DNA of 27,304 bases from Clostridiaceae bacterium (GTDB lineage: Bacteria > Bacillota > Clostridia > Saccharofermentanales > DTU023). Of this stretch, positions 7,345 to 16,026 are shown one piece after another; position 1 is the stretch's first letter; each line of letters starts with the position of its first letter. The stretch covers positions 1 to 27,304 of the forward strand of contig JAAYEX010000164.1 of the NCBI GenBank assembly GCA_012728535.1, given 5' to 3'. Under the pieces are notes generated by a model. That model was given only the letters and a program-made list of their open reading frames with translations. It searched no databases and was not told the origin of the DNA. The position numbers and the translations under genes are program-made.

Positions 7345-8253
7345 CTATTGGTAACTTGTTTTCCTTTTCTTAACCAGAGCAGTGAAGAACCTTAACGCCG
7401 GTGTGCCGGGTCTGTCACTGGGTGTCACAAGCCAGAAATGGCGTTTTAGATCAGCTGAGTCAGATTTGAGATCAATAACCTCGCCTCTTTCGATGTATGG
7501 TTTTGCCGCTTGCTCTGACAGCAAAGTATAGCCAAGCCCACCCTTTACGCTATGCAGGGCCATGCTGGTTCCGTTTACTTTTGCAACAGTGTTAAGCTTC
7601 TCGGGATCGATATTGAAGGAGTTGAAAAAGTTGTATGATTCCAACCAGGTGCCGGAGCCTTCTTCACGTCTGATAAAAGGCCAGTTTGCCAAGTTATTGG
7701 GATTGACAATGCCTACAGCGCTGAGATATGGTTCCTGTGGCGGAGCTATCAGGAGCAAAGATTCTTCCGCTATCTTTGTAAAAAGCAAGCCTTCATATTC
7801 CAGCTTTGTTCCCACTATAGCCAGATCTGCCCGATGTTCAAAAACAGCCGCCGCAGCACCGGTACTGTCCGTTTCAATTATGTCGTAGGACAAATCAGGG
7901 AAAGTCTCCTGCAATTGGGGCAATGAGTCGGGAAGGAAGTAAAGAGCGGGTATAGTAGATACAGCTATCCGTAGTGTATTGTCATTTTTCAGTGAAAAAG
8001 TCCGCAGGTCGATCTCGGCCTTATCCATGAGAGCAAGAACTTGCTTGGCATATGTGTATAGGAGTTTTCCTGCTTCAGTGGCTGTAGAGGATTTAGTGGA
8101 ACGCAGGACTAACTGCAAAGATAATTCATCCTCGAGAGAATTGATATGCGCACTCACCGTAGGTTGGGACAAAGCAAGTTCTTTGGCAGCCTGAGAAAAG
8201 CTGCCACTATCAATAACTGTTACAAAAGATTTCAGATCACGAAATGTAAGCAT
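7345..8253 (-). CDS. LysR-family regulator, selenium-metabolism-associated type
   Basis: This 302-residue LysR protein has an N-terminal winged HTH (residues 1-60; LKSFVTVIDSGSFSQAAKELALSQ, then TVSAHINSLEDELS). A periplasmic-binding-protein-like effector domain follows from about residue 90. It heads a likely minus-strand unit with the lipid kinase and selD. A LysR subgroup that co-occurs with Sec machinery is known, and this context fits it, so selenium or selenoprotein-gene regulation is the best guess; the effector is unknown. The ATG at 8253 has no Shine-Dalgarno sequence. A promoter-like pair upstream places the transcript start almost at the ATG, so the message may be leaderless. The next possible starts would cut into the HTH. 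Confidence 0.9.
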   Translation of the reverse strand: MLTFRDLKSFVTVIDSGSFSQAAKELALSQPTVSAHINSLEDELSLQLVLRSTKSSTATEAGKLLYTYAKQVLALMDKAEIDLRTFSLKNDNTLRIAVSTIPALYFLPDSLPQLQETFPDLSYDIIETDSTGAAAAVFEHRADLAIVGTKLEYEGLLFTKIAEESLLLIAPPQEPYLSAVGIVNPNNLANWPFIRREEGSGTWLESYNFFNSFNIDPEKLNTVAKVNGTSMALHSVKGGLGYTLLSEQAAKPYIERGEVIDLKSDSADLKRHFWLVTPSDRPGTPALRFFTALVKKRKTSYQ

Positions 8254-8262
8254 TCATTCATA

Positions 8263-8291
8263 ATAATACGTCAATTGCGAATTTCGTCAAT
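8263..8291 (-). promoter_or_regulatory. Promoter and direct repeats upstream of lysR
   Basis: On the minus strand TTGACG (8290-8285) and TATTAT (8268-8263) are 16 bp apart. The predicted start, near 8256, is only a few bases before the ATG. The element ATTGACG occurs twice, 16 bp apart (8291-8285 and 8275-8269), once as the -35 box and once in the spacer. This could be an autoregulatory LysR site. Confidence 0.5.
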
Positions 8292-8403
8292 ACAGCGATG
8301 GACTCTCGGAGCAAAATTCAAATCTCTCAGCAAGACGGAAGAGGTGATAAAATGTTGTGACATTATAACGTCATGTCTTGAATTGGCAAACCATTTGCCT
8401 TAT

Positions 8404-9822
8404 TTACTCTACTATTTCCACTCTGATGGTGTTTGTGGTTCCGCTGCGACCACTGGTTGAGCCACCTGCAAGAACAATAGTGTCACCGGGATTGACTAAA
8501 TCTGATAATTTGGCTACTTCAACAGCTTGACGGAAGACATCATCAGTTGAGGAGGCGACAGGAACCAGGTAAGGTTTTACCCCCCAGTTCATGTTCAATT
8601 GCTGTTGTGAGGCTTCACTTACAGTCATAGCAAGAATGGGGCAGCCTGGGCGAAATCGGGAAATTAAGCGTGCTGTATTTCCACTGTAAGTCATTACGAC
8701 TATGGCAGCGGCATTTAAATCATCAGCTGTTGAAGCCGCAGCGTGGCTGATTGCATCAGGGACGTTATTACACTGGTAAATCATTTCGAAATCTGAATCT
8801 TCCCAATAGTCAATTTCGTTTTCTACACCCTGAGCGAAACGGGCCATTGTCTCCACAGATCTGACAGGATACTTGCCGACAGCGGTTTCCCCGGAAAGCA
8901 TCAGACAGCTGGTTCCGTCGAATACTGCATTTGCAACATCTGACACTTCAGCACGTGTAGGGCTCGGATTTTTAATCATGGAATCCAGCATCTGAGTTGC
9001 AATGATTGAAGGCTTTCCGCTCTGATAACATTGCTTGATCAATCTCTTTTGTACCATAGGTACGGATTCAGGCGGTATTTCAACACCCAGGTCACCACGG
9101 GCTACCATTAGTCCGTCTGAAGCCTCGATAATCTCATCACTATTATCAATACCCTGCTGGTTTTCAATTTTGGCGATAATTTTGATAAATTGTCCGCCTT
9201 CTTTATCCAAAGCTTCTCGTGCCTGAAAAATATCATCAGCATCGCGGGCAAAGGATACTGCGATATAGTCGACTTCCTTTTGAACAGCAAAACGAATATC
9301 ACTATAATCTTTTTCATCAAGGGCGGGAAGAGGTGTAGGAGTATTAGGCAGATTGACTCCTTTAAAGTCAGAAAGCTCGCCGCCAACTACCACGGTGGTG
9401 TGTACCACGCTGCCTTCAATGCCGACAACAAGCAGCTCAATCAAACCGTCATCAATGAGAATTGGTGTTCCCGGTTTAACTGCCCGGAAAAAATCCTTGT
9501 AGCTGACGCTCATCTTCTTTTCATCACCCACAAGTTTCTCGGAATGAATATAAAAATCCTGACCCGGTTGCAAAAAAACTTTAGAATTGACAAAGGTGCC
9601 GGTACGGATTTCAGGCCCTTTCAGATCCAGCAGAATTGCAATCGGCAGGCTTGTTTCCTTTCGCAGCTCTTTAAGAGAATCTATTATACCTGCATGTTCT
9701 TCCTGCGTACCATGTGATCGATTGAGACGTGCTACATCCATTCCGGCTAAAGCTAATTGCTTCAATGTTTCCGGACTTGAAGATGCCGGTCCTATCGTAC
9801 AGATGATCTTAGTCTTCCGCAT
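8404..9822 (-). CDS. pyk: Pyruvate kinase
   Basis: Pyruvate kinase carries out the last ATP-forming step of glycolysis, phosphoenolpyruvate plus ADP to pyruvate. The 472-residue product opens with MRKTKIICTIGPASSSPETL and has the family segments LDLKGPEIRTG, GLMVARGDLGVEIP, IATQMLDSM and LSGETAVGKYP. The Glu in GPEIRTG is the residue usual in potassium-dependent enzymes. The K+/phosphate loop reads ARLNRSHG, with Arg where Phe is most common (RLNFSHG). The length fits the short form without the extra C-terminal PEP-utiliser domain seen in Bacillus. GGGAGA precedes the ATG. It stands alone, and its stop lies about 150 bases from lysR. Confidence 0.96.
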   Translation of the reverse strand: MRKTKIICTIGPASSSPETLKQLALAGMDVARLNRSHGTQEEHAGIIDSLKELRKETSLPIAILLDLKGPEIRTGTFVNSKVFLQPGQDFYIHSEKLVGDEKKMSVSYKDFFRAVKPGTPILIDDGLIELLVVGIEGSVVHTTVVVGGELSDFKGVNLPNTPTPLPALDEKDYSDIRFAVQKEVDYIAVSFARDADDIFQAREALDKEGGQFIKIIAKIENQQGIDNSDEIIEASDGLMVARGDLGVEIPPESVPMVQKRLIKQCYQSGKPSIIATQMLDSMIKNPSPTRAEVSDVANAVFDGTSCLMLSGETAVGKYPVRSVETMARFAQGVENEIDYWEDSDFEMIYQCNNVPDAISHAAASTADDLNAAAIVVMTYSGNTARLISRFRPGCPILAMTVSEASQQQLNMNWGVKPYLVPVASSTDDVFRQAVEVAKLSDLVNPGDTIVLAGGSTSGRSGTTNTIRVEIVE

Positions 9823-9896
9823 ATTATCTCCCTATAGTCTTTCGGAACAGCCTCAAAACGTTTGCTTTCATGTCCGGCTGGCAGTCTCTTTTTCTG

Positions 9897-9905
9897 AGTA
9901 TAGCA
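9897..9905 (-). promoter_or_regulatory. Extended -10 promoter for pyk
   Basis: On the minus strand TGC-TATACT (9905-9897) is an extended -10 element. It lies about 75 bases before the pyk start and has no good -35 box at 17 bp. Confidence 0.45.
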
Positions 9906-10012
9906 GAACTGTCTGCAAAGATTGTATTTGTGATTTCGGGATGCAATATGGATGATAAGGAGTTAAGCTGCAATGTACGAATTTGACCGGATAGTCAGTT
10001 GATCAGTGATAA

Positions 10013-10021
10013 TGTTATAAT
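10013..10021 (+). promoter_or_regulatory. Extended -10 promoter for the zinc-ribbon/vWA gene
   Basis: TGT-TATAAT (10013-10021) is a perfect -10 with a TGN extension, about 40 bases before the coding start. The -35 position is poor, as expected for an extended -10 promoter. Confidence 0.55.
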
Positions 10022-10058
10022 TACAATTTAAAAGCAAGTAAGTTTAAACAGAAAGTGC

Positions 10059-11693
10059 GTGTTTTATTCTATGAGATGCTCTAATTGCGGACAGGAAAAA
10101 GAGACAAGCGATAGCTCATGTCGTTTCTGCGGCAACCCCTATGAGGACTCATCTGTACTTGAAGCAGATAAGATAGATGTGGATGATAACACTGATTATG
10201 CTGCTTACACAGAGGGAGAACGCACGGTAAGAAATAAAACATCTATCATCATTTCCATAATAATAGTATTGTTACTTCTGTTTTTTACTTTCATGATCTA
10301 TCGCAAATTAACAACAGATAGAAAAGACTCTTCCGGCTTGTTTCAAGAGGAGTCTGAGCATGAAGCGCCTCTCCTCCTGCCGAGCTTTAAAACGGACCCC
10401 AATCAGGGCTTCACTATTCGCCCAAGGAGTACTTCGGTCAGTACCGAGAGTGAAGCAATAGACAAAGCAGGGGTATCGTCTACAACACAATCAGCGAATA
10501 CAGCAGCTGGCGTCACGAACGCTAATAATGAAGGTCCTACTACTTCATATTCAATACGTGTTGTTGTCAACACAGACCTGGAAACAGAAACTGTTTTTAC
10601 TGACGGCAGTGGCAGCACGGAAATGACGGACGAAAGTTCTGCAGGAACTTCTTATCAGTCGTCTGAACTCAGTTCAATAAAAGAGCAGGAAGAAGCGGTT
10701 CGTGTACATATATTTCCTGATCCCTCTAATCATCCTTTAATAAGACTCTACTACGGTGTAGATGTTGACGAGGACGACCAGGGCAAAGCTTTGTTTGAAT
10801 TTAGCCAGCTGAAATTACGAATATTCGAGCGATTGAATAGCGAAGATGAATGGCTGGAACAAACCTGTATTTATAATAAAGAAAACTCAAATATCTCTTT
10901 AGTAGCTAATTTCGACCAAGCATTTGAGAGCGGAGGGTCCATAAAAGCATCGCTTTTCGATTTTATAGATGCAATGAAACTCAATCATGATTCACCGGGT
11001 AAGGAGAAAGCTGAAGAAGACGATGATTCGGAGGCCGGAAAATCCGGGTCTCAAGCAAATACGCCCGACTGCTGGGATCAGTTCTCTCTTCTTTCTTATG
11101 GTTCACAGCTAGAGCTTCAATCTGAGATGACTCCCTATTATTCCTCTGCGCGGGAAGCGATCTCCTACGCCAATCCGACAAGCGGAAGTCAGCTGCTTTT
11201 GCACGATGCTATATATATGGCTGTAGAAAATACGGCCCGAGCGGGACAGGGGACTGTTGTCATGATTACTGATGGCAGGTATAAGGGGAATAACAGATCT
11301 CTTGACGATGCTCTGGAACTCGCAACTAAGGAGAGAATCCCTGTATATATTATTTATCTCAGAGATAAGGAGAGTAATACGACAGCAGATATGGCTGACA
11401 GGCACAGTGAAAAAACACTGCGGGAGTTTGCTTACAAGACCCGTGGTGACCTCTTCAGTATTGATGCTGCCTCTGAAAAATGGCAGAGTCAGCTGACAGC
11501 TGCTCTCTTATTAGCTCTTGACCGGGATGAGGAGGACACCTTCCTTACATACACTTCCACTCTTAATACAGCCCCCGACTCCCGGCATTACGTTCGTCTG
11601 GAATTCACATTTGAGCTGGAAGATACAGGGGGAGAATTTAAGTTGTTCGTCGATTCTCTGTATAATGTTCCGGCACCGACAAATAAGGGCTAA
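10059..11693 (+). CDS. Membrane-anchored zinc-ribbon / vWA-like domain protein
   Basis: The function is not established. The 544-residue protein starts with a zinc-ribbon (CSNCG and CRFCG, residues 7-25), then one transmembrane helix (about 61-81), a Ser/Thr/Glu-rich linker to about residue 210, and a vWA-like domain (about 275-490). VVMITDGRYKGNNRSLDDAL and VYIIYLRDK match later vWA strands. The metal-binding DxSxS motif is degenerate: NFDQAFESGGS (284-294) stands in its place. An acidic insert (309-335) follows. By the positive-inside pattern the zinc ribbon is cytoplasmic and the vWA part extracellular. The start is GTG 10059 or ATG 10071; neither has a clear ribosome binding site. It ends about 30 bases before hprK and may share its transcript. 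Confidence 0.75.
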   Translation: MFYSMRCSNCGQEKETSDSSCRFCGNPYEDSSVLEADKIDVDDNTDYAAYTEGERTVRNKTSIIISIIIVLLLLFFTFMIYRKLTTDRKDSSGLFQEESEHEAPLLLPSFKTDPNQGFTIRPRSTSVSTESEAIDKAGVSSTTQSANTAAGVTNANNEGPTTSYSIRVVVNTDLETETVFTDGSGSTEMTDESSAGTSYQSSELSSIKEQEEAVRVHIFPDPSNHPLIRLYYGVDVDEDDQGKALFEFSQLKLRIFERLNSEDEWLEQTCIYNKENSNISLVANFDQAFESGGSIKASLFDFIDAMKLNHDSPGKEKAEEDDDSEAGKSGSQANTPDCWDQFSLLSYGSQLELQSEMTPYYSSAREAISYANPTSGSQLLLHDAIYMAVENTARAGQGTVVMITDGRYKGNNRSLDDALELATKERIPVYIIYLRDKESNTTADMADRHSEKTLREFAYKTRGDLFSIDAASEKWQSQLTAALLLALDRDEEDTFLTYTSTLNTAPDSRHYVRLEFTFELEDTGGEFKLFVDSLYNVPAPTNKG

Positions 11694-11725
11694 GATACAG
11701 CCCGGATATAAAGGAGCATAGCGAC

Positions 11726-12682
11726 TTGCAAAATACGAGTATGGTATCACTACAAGACATCATTGATGACTTCGATCTGGAAGTAATTTCTTCCAATAAA
11801 AACATGGACGAGATTATGATCTCGGTCGCTGATGTTACCCGGCCCGGATTACAGCTGGCAGGATATTTCAAACATTTTGGACCGGACCGCATACAAATAA
11901 TTGGGAATATGGAAATATCGTATTTAAGCTCCTTGCCGGAAAAAGATCAAATTAACCGGCTTAGCCATCTTATGGCAACCGGAATTCCCTGTCTTATTTT
12001 GAGCCGTCATCATGAAGCGTCCACTGCGATGCTATACACTTCTGAGAAATATGATGTACCTCTAATCCAGACAAACGATACAACATCTACTTTTTACGCA
12101 TCGCTGGTCAAGTATCTCAACGTTGAGCTTGCGCCCCGCACATCGATTCATGGCGTCCTTGTAGAAGTATTCGGCGAGGGTGTTCTGATCACCGGGGACA
12201 GCGGAGTCGGTAAATCGGAAACGGCATTGGAATTAGTAAAAAGAGGGCATCGCCTGATAGCTGACGATTTGGTGGAAGTGCGCCGGGTTTCGGATACAAC
12301 TCTAGTTGGCCGCGCGCCGGAAATAATCAGGCATCTGCTGGAAATAAGGGGCCTTGGCATCGTAGATGTTAAAGAACTCTATGGTGTATCTTCTGTCAAA
12401 CAGCAGGAAAACATCAATGTAATTATTAATCTTGAGTTATGGCAGGAAGGTAAGTTTTATAGCCGTCTGGGCAATGAAGATGAGACTACTTCACTTCTGG
12501 GGATTGACATGCCTTCTCTTACTATTCCGATACGCCCCGGACGAAATCTGGCTATTATAGTTGAGGTGGCCGCAATTAATCACCGTCAGAAGATGATGGG
12601 ATATAATGCAACAGATGCCTTAACAGATCGGGTTTTCAATTCACGTGAACAGGAAAAGAAAAGAGTACGGGATCCCAGATAA
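11726..12682 (+). CDS. hprK: HPr kinase/phosphorylase
   Basis: HprK phosphorylates Ser46 of the PTS protein HPr with ATP and also reverses it, and so controls catabolite repression in Bacillota. The 318-residue product has the N-terminal HprK domain (to about residue 130), the P-loop GDSGVGKS at 157-164, and the family signature LLEIRGLGIVDVKELYG at 204-220. I chose TTG 11726 because AAGGAG at 11711-11716 is nine bases upstream; ATG 11741 would be too far from it. murB starts 18 bases after its stop. It heads the conserved Clostridia run hprK, murB, rapZ, whiA. No PTS genes lie in the window. Confidence 0.96.
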   Translation: MQNTSMVSLQDIIDDFDLEVISSNKNMDEIMISVADVTRPGLQLAGYFKHFGPDRIQIIGNMEISYLSSLPEKDQINRLSHLMATGIPCLILSRHHEASTAMLYTSEKYDVPLIQTNDTTSTFYASLVKYLNVELAPRTSIHGVLVEVFGEGVLITGDSGVGKSETALELVKRGHRLIADDLVEVRRVSDTTLVGRAPEIIRHLLEIRGLGIVDVKELYGVSSVKQQENINVIINLELWQEGKFYSRLGNEDETTSLLGIDMPSLTIPIRPGRNLAIIVEVAAINHRQKMMGYNATDALTDRVFNSREQEKKRVRDPR

Positions 12683-12700
12683 AGAAATGAGCAGTTAACA

Positions 12701-13648
12701 ATGTTTGATAAACAAGGAGCTTTGAATAAGCTAAACAGGATAAAAGATCTGAATCTTGCTGAAGATATGCCCATGGCTTCCTTCAGCAATTTTAAACTGG
12801 GGGGACCGGCGGATCTATATATAAGACCACAGACGGAAGAGGCTTTTGTGGCTGCGATCCGGTTAATCCGCAAAGAAAACTGGCCGTTAACAGTTTTGGG
12901 ACGTGCGACCAATGTTTTAATTTCTGATCACGGGATTCGTGGTATTGTCTGCCAATTATCACCCGATATGGCCCGAATAGAGATTCTGGATAATGAACTT
13001 ACTGCCTCAGCCGGAGCCAGACTTTCTGATATTGCTGCCAAAGGGGCGGTAGCAGGTTTGGGAGGACTTGCTTTTTCCAGTGGGATTCCGGGCTCAGTGG
13101 GCGGCGGTGTTGTAATGAATGCAGGTGCATATACCGGGAAAATGGCAGATGTTGTTTTGCGCAGTCAATACCTGGATGCGGAAGGGGAGGTCCGGATACT
13201 GGAAGCAGCTGAACATGATTTCTACTATCGGGGCAGCTTTTTTAATGATAATAAGGATCATTTTGTGATCAATACCACTTTTTCGCTTCAGCCTACTCCG
13301 GCAAAAGATATATATGATGAAATGGCAGACATAGCCCTGCGCCGTTATAAATCACAACCACTTAATTATCCCTCGGGCGGCAGTGCCTTCAAACGGCCTC
13401 CCGGTCACTTTGCAGGTAAGCTGATTTCAGATGCGGGTTTAAAGGGATTTTGGCATGGCCATGCCGGAGTTTCCGGAAAACATGCAGGTTTTATCATACA
13501 GGACGGCAAGTCTAGTGCATCTGAAGTAGTGGAAGTTTTCCGTATTGTTCAGAATAAAGTTTATGAAATGTTTGACGTAATGCTCTATCCTGAGGTTAAG
13601 TTCATTGGAGACTGGCAGGAAGAACTGCCGCAAAGAGACTCGGACTAA
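12701..13648 (+). CDS. murB: UDP-N-acetylenolpyruvoylglucosamine reductase MurB
   Basis: MurB is the FAD enzyme that reduces UDP-GlcNAc-enolpyruvate to UDP-MurNAc in cytoplasmic peptidoglycan synthesis. The 315-residue product shows the FAD-domain motifs FKLGGPADLYI (near 27) and VLGRATNVLISDHGIRG (near 65). FSSGIPGSVGGGVVMNAGAYTG begins near 125, and PSGGSAFKRPPGHFAGKLISD (near 225) holds the catalytic serine. The C-terminal YPEVKFIG carries the conserved glutamate. The missing Tyr loop and the GSAFK form indicate the type II enzyme usual in Gram-positives. GRATN replaces the more common GNGSN, a mild deviation. The ribosome binding site before ATG 12701 is weak. Confidence 0.95.
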   Translation: MFDKQGALNKLNRIKDLNLAEDMPMASFSNFKLGGPADLYIRPQTEEAFVAAIRLIRKENWPLTVLGRATNVLISDHGIRGIVCQLSPDMARIEILDNELTASAGARLSDIAAKGAVAGLGGLAFSSGIPGSVGGGVVMNAGAYTGKMADVVLRSQYLDAEGEVRILEAAEHDFYYRGSFFNDNKDHFVINTTFSLQPTPAKDIYDEMADIALRRYKSQPLNYPSGGSAFKRPPGHFAGKLISDAGLKGFWHGHAGVSGKHAGFIIQDGKSSASEVVEVFRIVQNKVYEMFDVMLYPEVKFIGDWQEELPQRDSD

Positions 13649-13680
13649 GCTCACGTCATTAGATTAGATAAGGATAATCA

Positions 13681-14586
13681 ATGGAAATAGTAATTATTAC
13701 AGGTTTATCCGGTAGCGGAAAAAGCTCGGCCGCTAATTATTTCGAAGACATGGGCTATTTTGTCATTGACAATCTGCCCCCCCAATTAAGTACAGATATA
13801 TTTAATGTATTGGCTGACCGTGAACAGATGGATGATGGTGCCGCCAGTGCTAAGCTTGTCCTGGTGATGGACATGCGTAATCCATATTTGATAGAAAGAC
13901 TCGTCCCTGCACTGGAAGACATGAAAGAAAAGGATTTGGATGTAAGCGTACTCTTCCTTGAGGCATCGGAGAAAAGTCTGATCAGCAGGTACAAGCAAAG
14001 TCGCCGCGATCATCCTCTGTCAACAGGCAGAAGCCTGATCGAAGCCATACGTCTGGAGCACGAATTAATGCAACCGGTCCGAGACCTGGCAACGGAGATA
14101 ATTGATACGTCTGTACTCAGCCTGGCTGAACTCAGGGATTCGCTCTTTCGAGTTTTCATGGATAAAACAGATACATCTGCACGTATAACGATTTTTTTGC
14201 AGTCATTCGGATTCAAATACGGTATTCCCGCTGACTGCGACAATGTGGTGGACGTTCGATTCCTGCCTAATCCTTTTTATATTGATGATCTGAGAAACTT
14301 GTCGGGACTAGATCAGCCTGTGATTGACTACATTGATCATATGCCTGAGACGGACGAATTCCTTAATCTACAGAAGAGCTTTTACGATTTCGCCCTGCCA
14401 CTATATATAAGGGAAGGGAAAGCGCGTATACACATAGGAATAGGGTGTACGGGCGGCCGCCACAGGAGCGTGCGTCTGGCAGAACGCATGGCAAATATCT
14501 GGTCGGATGGCTTGTGTCGGGTTGTCATAGATCACCGTGATATTGAACGAGATCTTAAAGATACCGGCTCCTCGCAAATGTTGTAA
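13681..14586 (+). CDS. rapZ: RapZ/YvcJ-type nucleotide-binding protein
   Basis: This 301-residue member of the RapZ/YvcJ family has the Walker A loop GLSGSGKS at residues 8-15 and the C-terminal signature GIGCTGGRHRSVRLAERM near 256. In E. coli RapZ is an RNA adaptor for GlmZ decay and a sensor of glucosamine-6-phosphate. In Bacillota the role (YvcJ) is less clear, but it is consistently placed beside whiA and linked to cell envelope control. AAGGA precedes ATG 13681. The stop overlaps the longest whiA frame (TAATG), so the two are probably co-transcribed. The yvcK (glnC) gene usual between rapZ and whiA is missing here. Confidence 0.95.
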   Translation: MEIVIITGLSGSGKSSAANYFEDMGYFVIDNLPPQLSTDIFNVLADREQMDDGAASAKLVLVMDMRNPYLIERLVPALEDMKEKDLDVSVLFLEASEKSLISRYKQSRRDHPLSTGRSLIEAIRLEHELMQPVRDLATEIIDTSVLSLAELRDSLFRVFMDKTDTSARITIFLQSFGFKYGIPADCDNVVDVRFLPNPFYIDDLRNLSGLDQPVIDYIDHMPETDEFLNLQKSFYDFALPLYIREGKARIHIGIGCTGGRHRSVRLAERMANIWSDGLCRVVIDHRDIERDLKDTGSSQML

Positions 14587-14612
14587 TGACGTATTTTCCT
14601 CAGGATGAAGTT

Positions 14613-15503
14613 ATGAGTTTTTCAAGCAGGGTAAGAGATGAGCTTTTGTCAAGGTTGTCCACCAATGAGTGGGATGAAACCACTGCCCTGGCAGCATTGT
14701 CCTCCTTCTCAATTGTCTCGCTTAAGCTGCAGGCGGGCCAGCCTTTTATCCTGCGCGTATCGCGTATTGAAACAGCCCGTTTAATTTCAGATTTGGCAAA
14801 ACATATATCCGGGCAAGCTAAAGTTATCAGCAGGGGTAAGCGGGATCAGCAAATAGAATTGGATCTCAAAGGGCGCGAGTGGGAAGTGATTAACTTCGAT
14901 TTTTATGCTTTTATAAAAACCCTGCCTCAATCAGACTGGTGGATTATCTTAGCCCCGCTTTTTCTGGCGGCAGGTTTTATGGCAGATCCGTCAAAACGGA
15001 TTTACCATCTGGAAGTAAGTCCTCTGGCAGCTGCACGGAACGAAGAGCTCTACGACCTTCTACTTGCGATGGCACTTCCATTCCGGCAGACAAGCAGCAA
15101 AAAACGCAAGGGTGTTTATCTTTCCAGTGGTGATGATATTTCCGATTTCCTTCGTCTGTCAGGGGCACATTTGTCATTGCTTCGTTTTGAGGAAGTCCGT
15201 TCAGAACTGGAACTGCTGGGTACAGTTCAGAGACAAGTTAATTTTGATGAAGCCAATATCGAGCGGATGACCGATGCGGTCGGTCGGCAGATGGAGAGCA
15301 TAGGTATTATTGAACAGAGCCTTGGTCTGGAGTCTATACCTCGGCAACTGTCGGAAACAGCACGTCTCCGACTGGAGAATCCTGAACTAAGTCTGGCAGA
15401 CTTAGGCGAATTAATGATACCGCCAATAAGTAAGTCGGGAGTAAGTCACCGCATGAGACGTTTACATGCTTTAGCTGACAAGATCATTGAGTCACAAGAA
15501 TAA
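14613..15503 (+). CDS. whiA: DNA-binding protein WhiA
   Basis: WhiA is a conserved Gram-positive protein with a homing-endonuclease-like (LAGLIDADG-type) N-terminal fold and a C-terminal HTH. It affects division and chromosome segregation in Bacillota and is a sporulation regulator in actinomycetes. I chose ATG 14613 because MSFSSRVRDEL matches the usual WhiA N-terminus and CAGGATG lies five bases upstream; the in-frame ATG 14586 adds nine atypical residues. The HTH region LADLGELMIPPISKSGVSHR, followed by MRRLHALADKI near the C-terminus, is diagnostic. At 296 residues it is slightly short, and the N-terminal endonuclease-like half is divergent. It closes the hprK run. Confidence 0.92.
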   Translation: MSFSSRVRDELLSRLSTNEWDETTALAALSSFSIVSLKLQAGQPFILRVSRIETARLISDLAKHISGQAKVISRGKRDQQIELDLKGREWEVINFDFYAFIKTLPQSDWWIILAPLFLAAGFMADPSKRIYHLEVSPLAAARNEELYDLLLAMALPFRQTSSKKRKGVYLSSGDDISDFLRLSGAHLSLLRFEEVRSELELLGTVQRQVNFDEANIERMTDAVGRQMESIGIIEQSLGLESIPRQLSETARLRLENPELSLADLGELMIPPISKSGVSHRMRRLHALADKIIESQE

Positions 15504-15520
15504 CACCGAATATCCTGACG

Positions 15521-15529
15521 TGCTATAAT
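15521..15529 (+). promoter_or_regulatory. Extended -10 promoter after whiA
   Basis: TGC-TATAAT (15521-15529) is a consensus -10 with TGN extension, 17 bases past the whiA stop. It could start transcription near 15536 for the two unrecognised genes downstream. Confidence 0.5.
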
Positions 15530-15611
15530 AATTCTGATTTTCCAAGACAGCTAAGCTTCTGTCAAAGATGCAGAGCCGGTTGTTTGAAGTATGGACAGAG
15601 GACTGAAATGT

Positions 15612-16022
15612 ATGAGCGAGGAAAGTAAGACAAATCCATCACATATTATTCAGGATCCCGAGATTATAGAGTGCAAATACTCTATTTTTCGACATGGATT
15701 TGTTCATGCTTTTATTAATCTGGAGAAGCGAATTTTCTATTGGCAGGACAGCAATCAATGGAATAAAAATTATGTGAGATCTCTCAATGAGGAAAAAACG
15801 GCAAAGGCAAGGGAGATTCTGAAAAGGATGCCTTATCAGCCGATGCTGAGACAAGATGAGGTTGAGAATCAGGTATCAGAAGCCTGCCCATTTTATTGGA
15901 AAATAACTATACGAGGAAAAGATCGGGTCAATATCTATGAAGGTAATGACCCCGGTGATGAGTTTTTGAGAAAATTCATGGCACTGATAGAAGAGACAAG
16001 TGATCTGACCTTGTTCTGGTGA
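15612..16022 (+). CDS. Unrecognised small soluble protein
   Basis: I do not recognise this 136-residue protein. It is charged and rich in aromatic residues (YWQDSNQWNKNY near 47, PFYWKITIRGK near 93, LTLFW at the end). It has no signal peptide or membrane segment. One cysteine lies near the N-terminus (ECKYS) and one in the middle (EACPFYWK). I chose ATG 15612 because AGAGGA is nine bases upstream; ATG 15591 adds seven residues. Its stop is only four bases before the next start, so the two genes are almost certainly co-translated. A cytoplasmic partner of the membrane protein that follows is a reasonable guess only. The normal codon pattern and a promoter upstream support a real gene. Confidence 0.7.
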   Translation: MSEESKTNPSHIIQDPEIIECKYSIFRHGFVHAFINLEKRIFYWQDSNQWNKNYVRSLNEEKTAKAREILKRMPYQPMLRQDEVENQVSEACPFYWKITIRGKDRVNIYEGNDPGDEFLRKFMALIEETSDLTLFW

Positions 16023-16026
16023 TGAG

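Noticed and set aside
8385..8399. GGCAAA/TTTGCC hairpin as the pyk terminator
   Set aside because: The stem is only 6 bp with a 3-base loop, and no U-run follows on the minus strand.
9190..9717. 175-codon plus-strand open frame
   Set aside because: It is antisense to pyruvate kinase and has no recognisable protein features.
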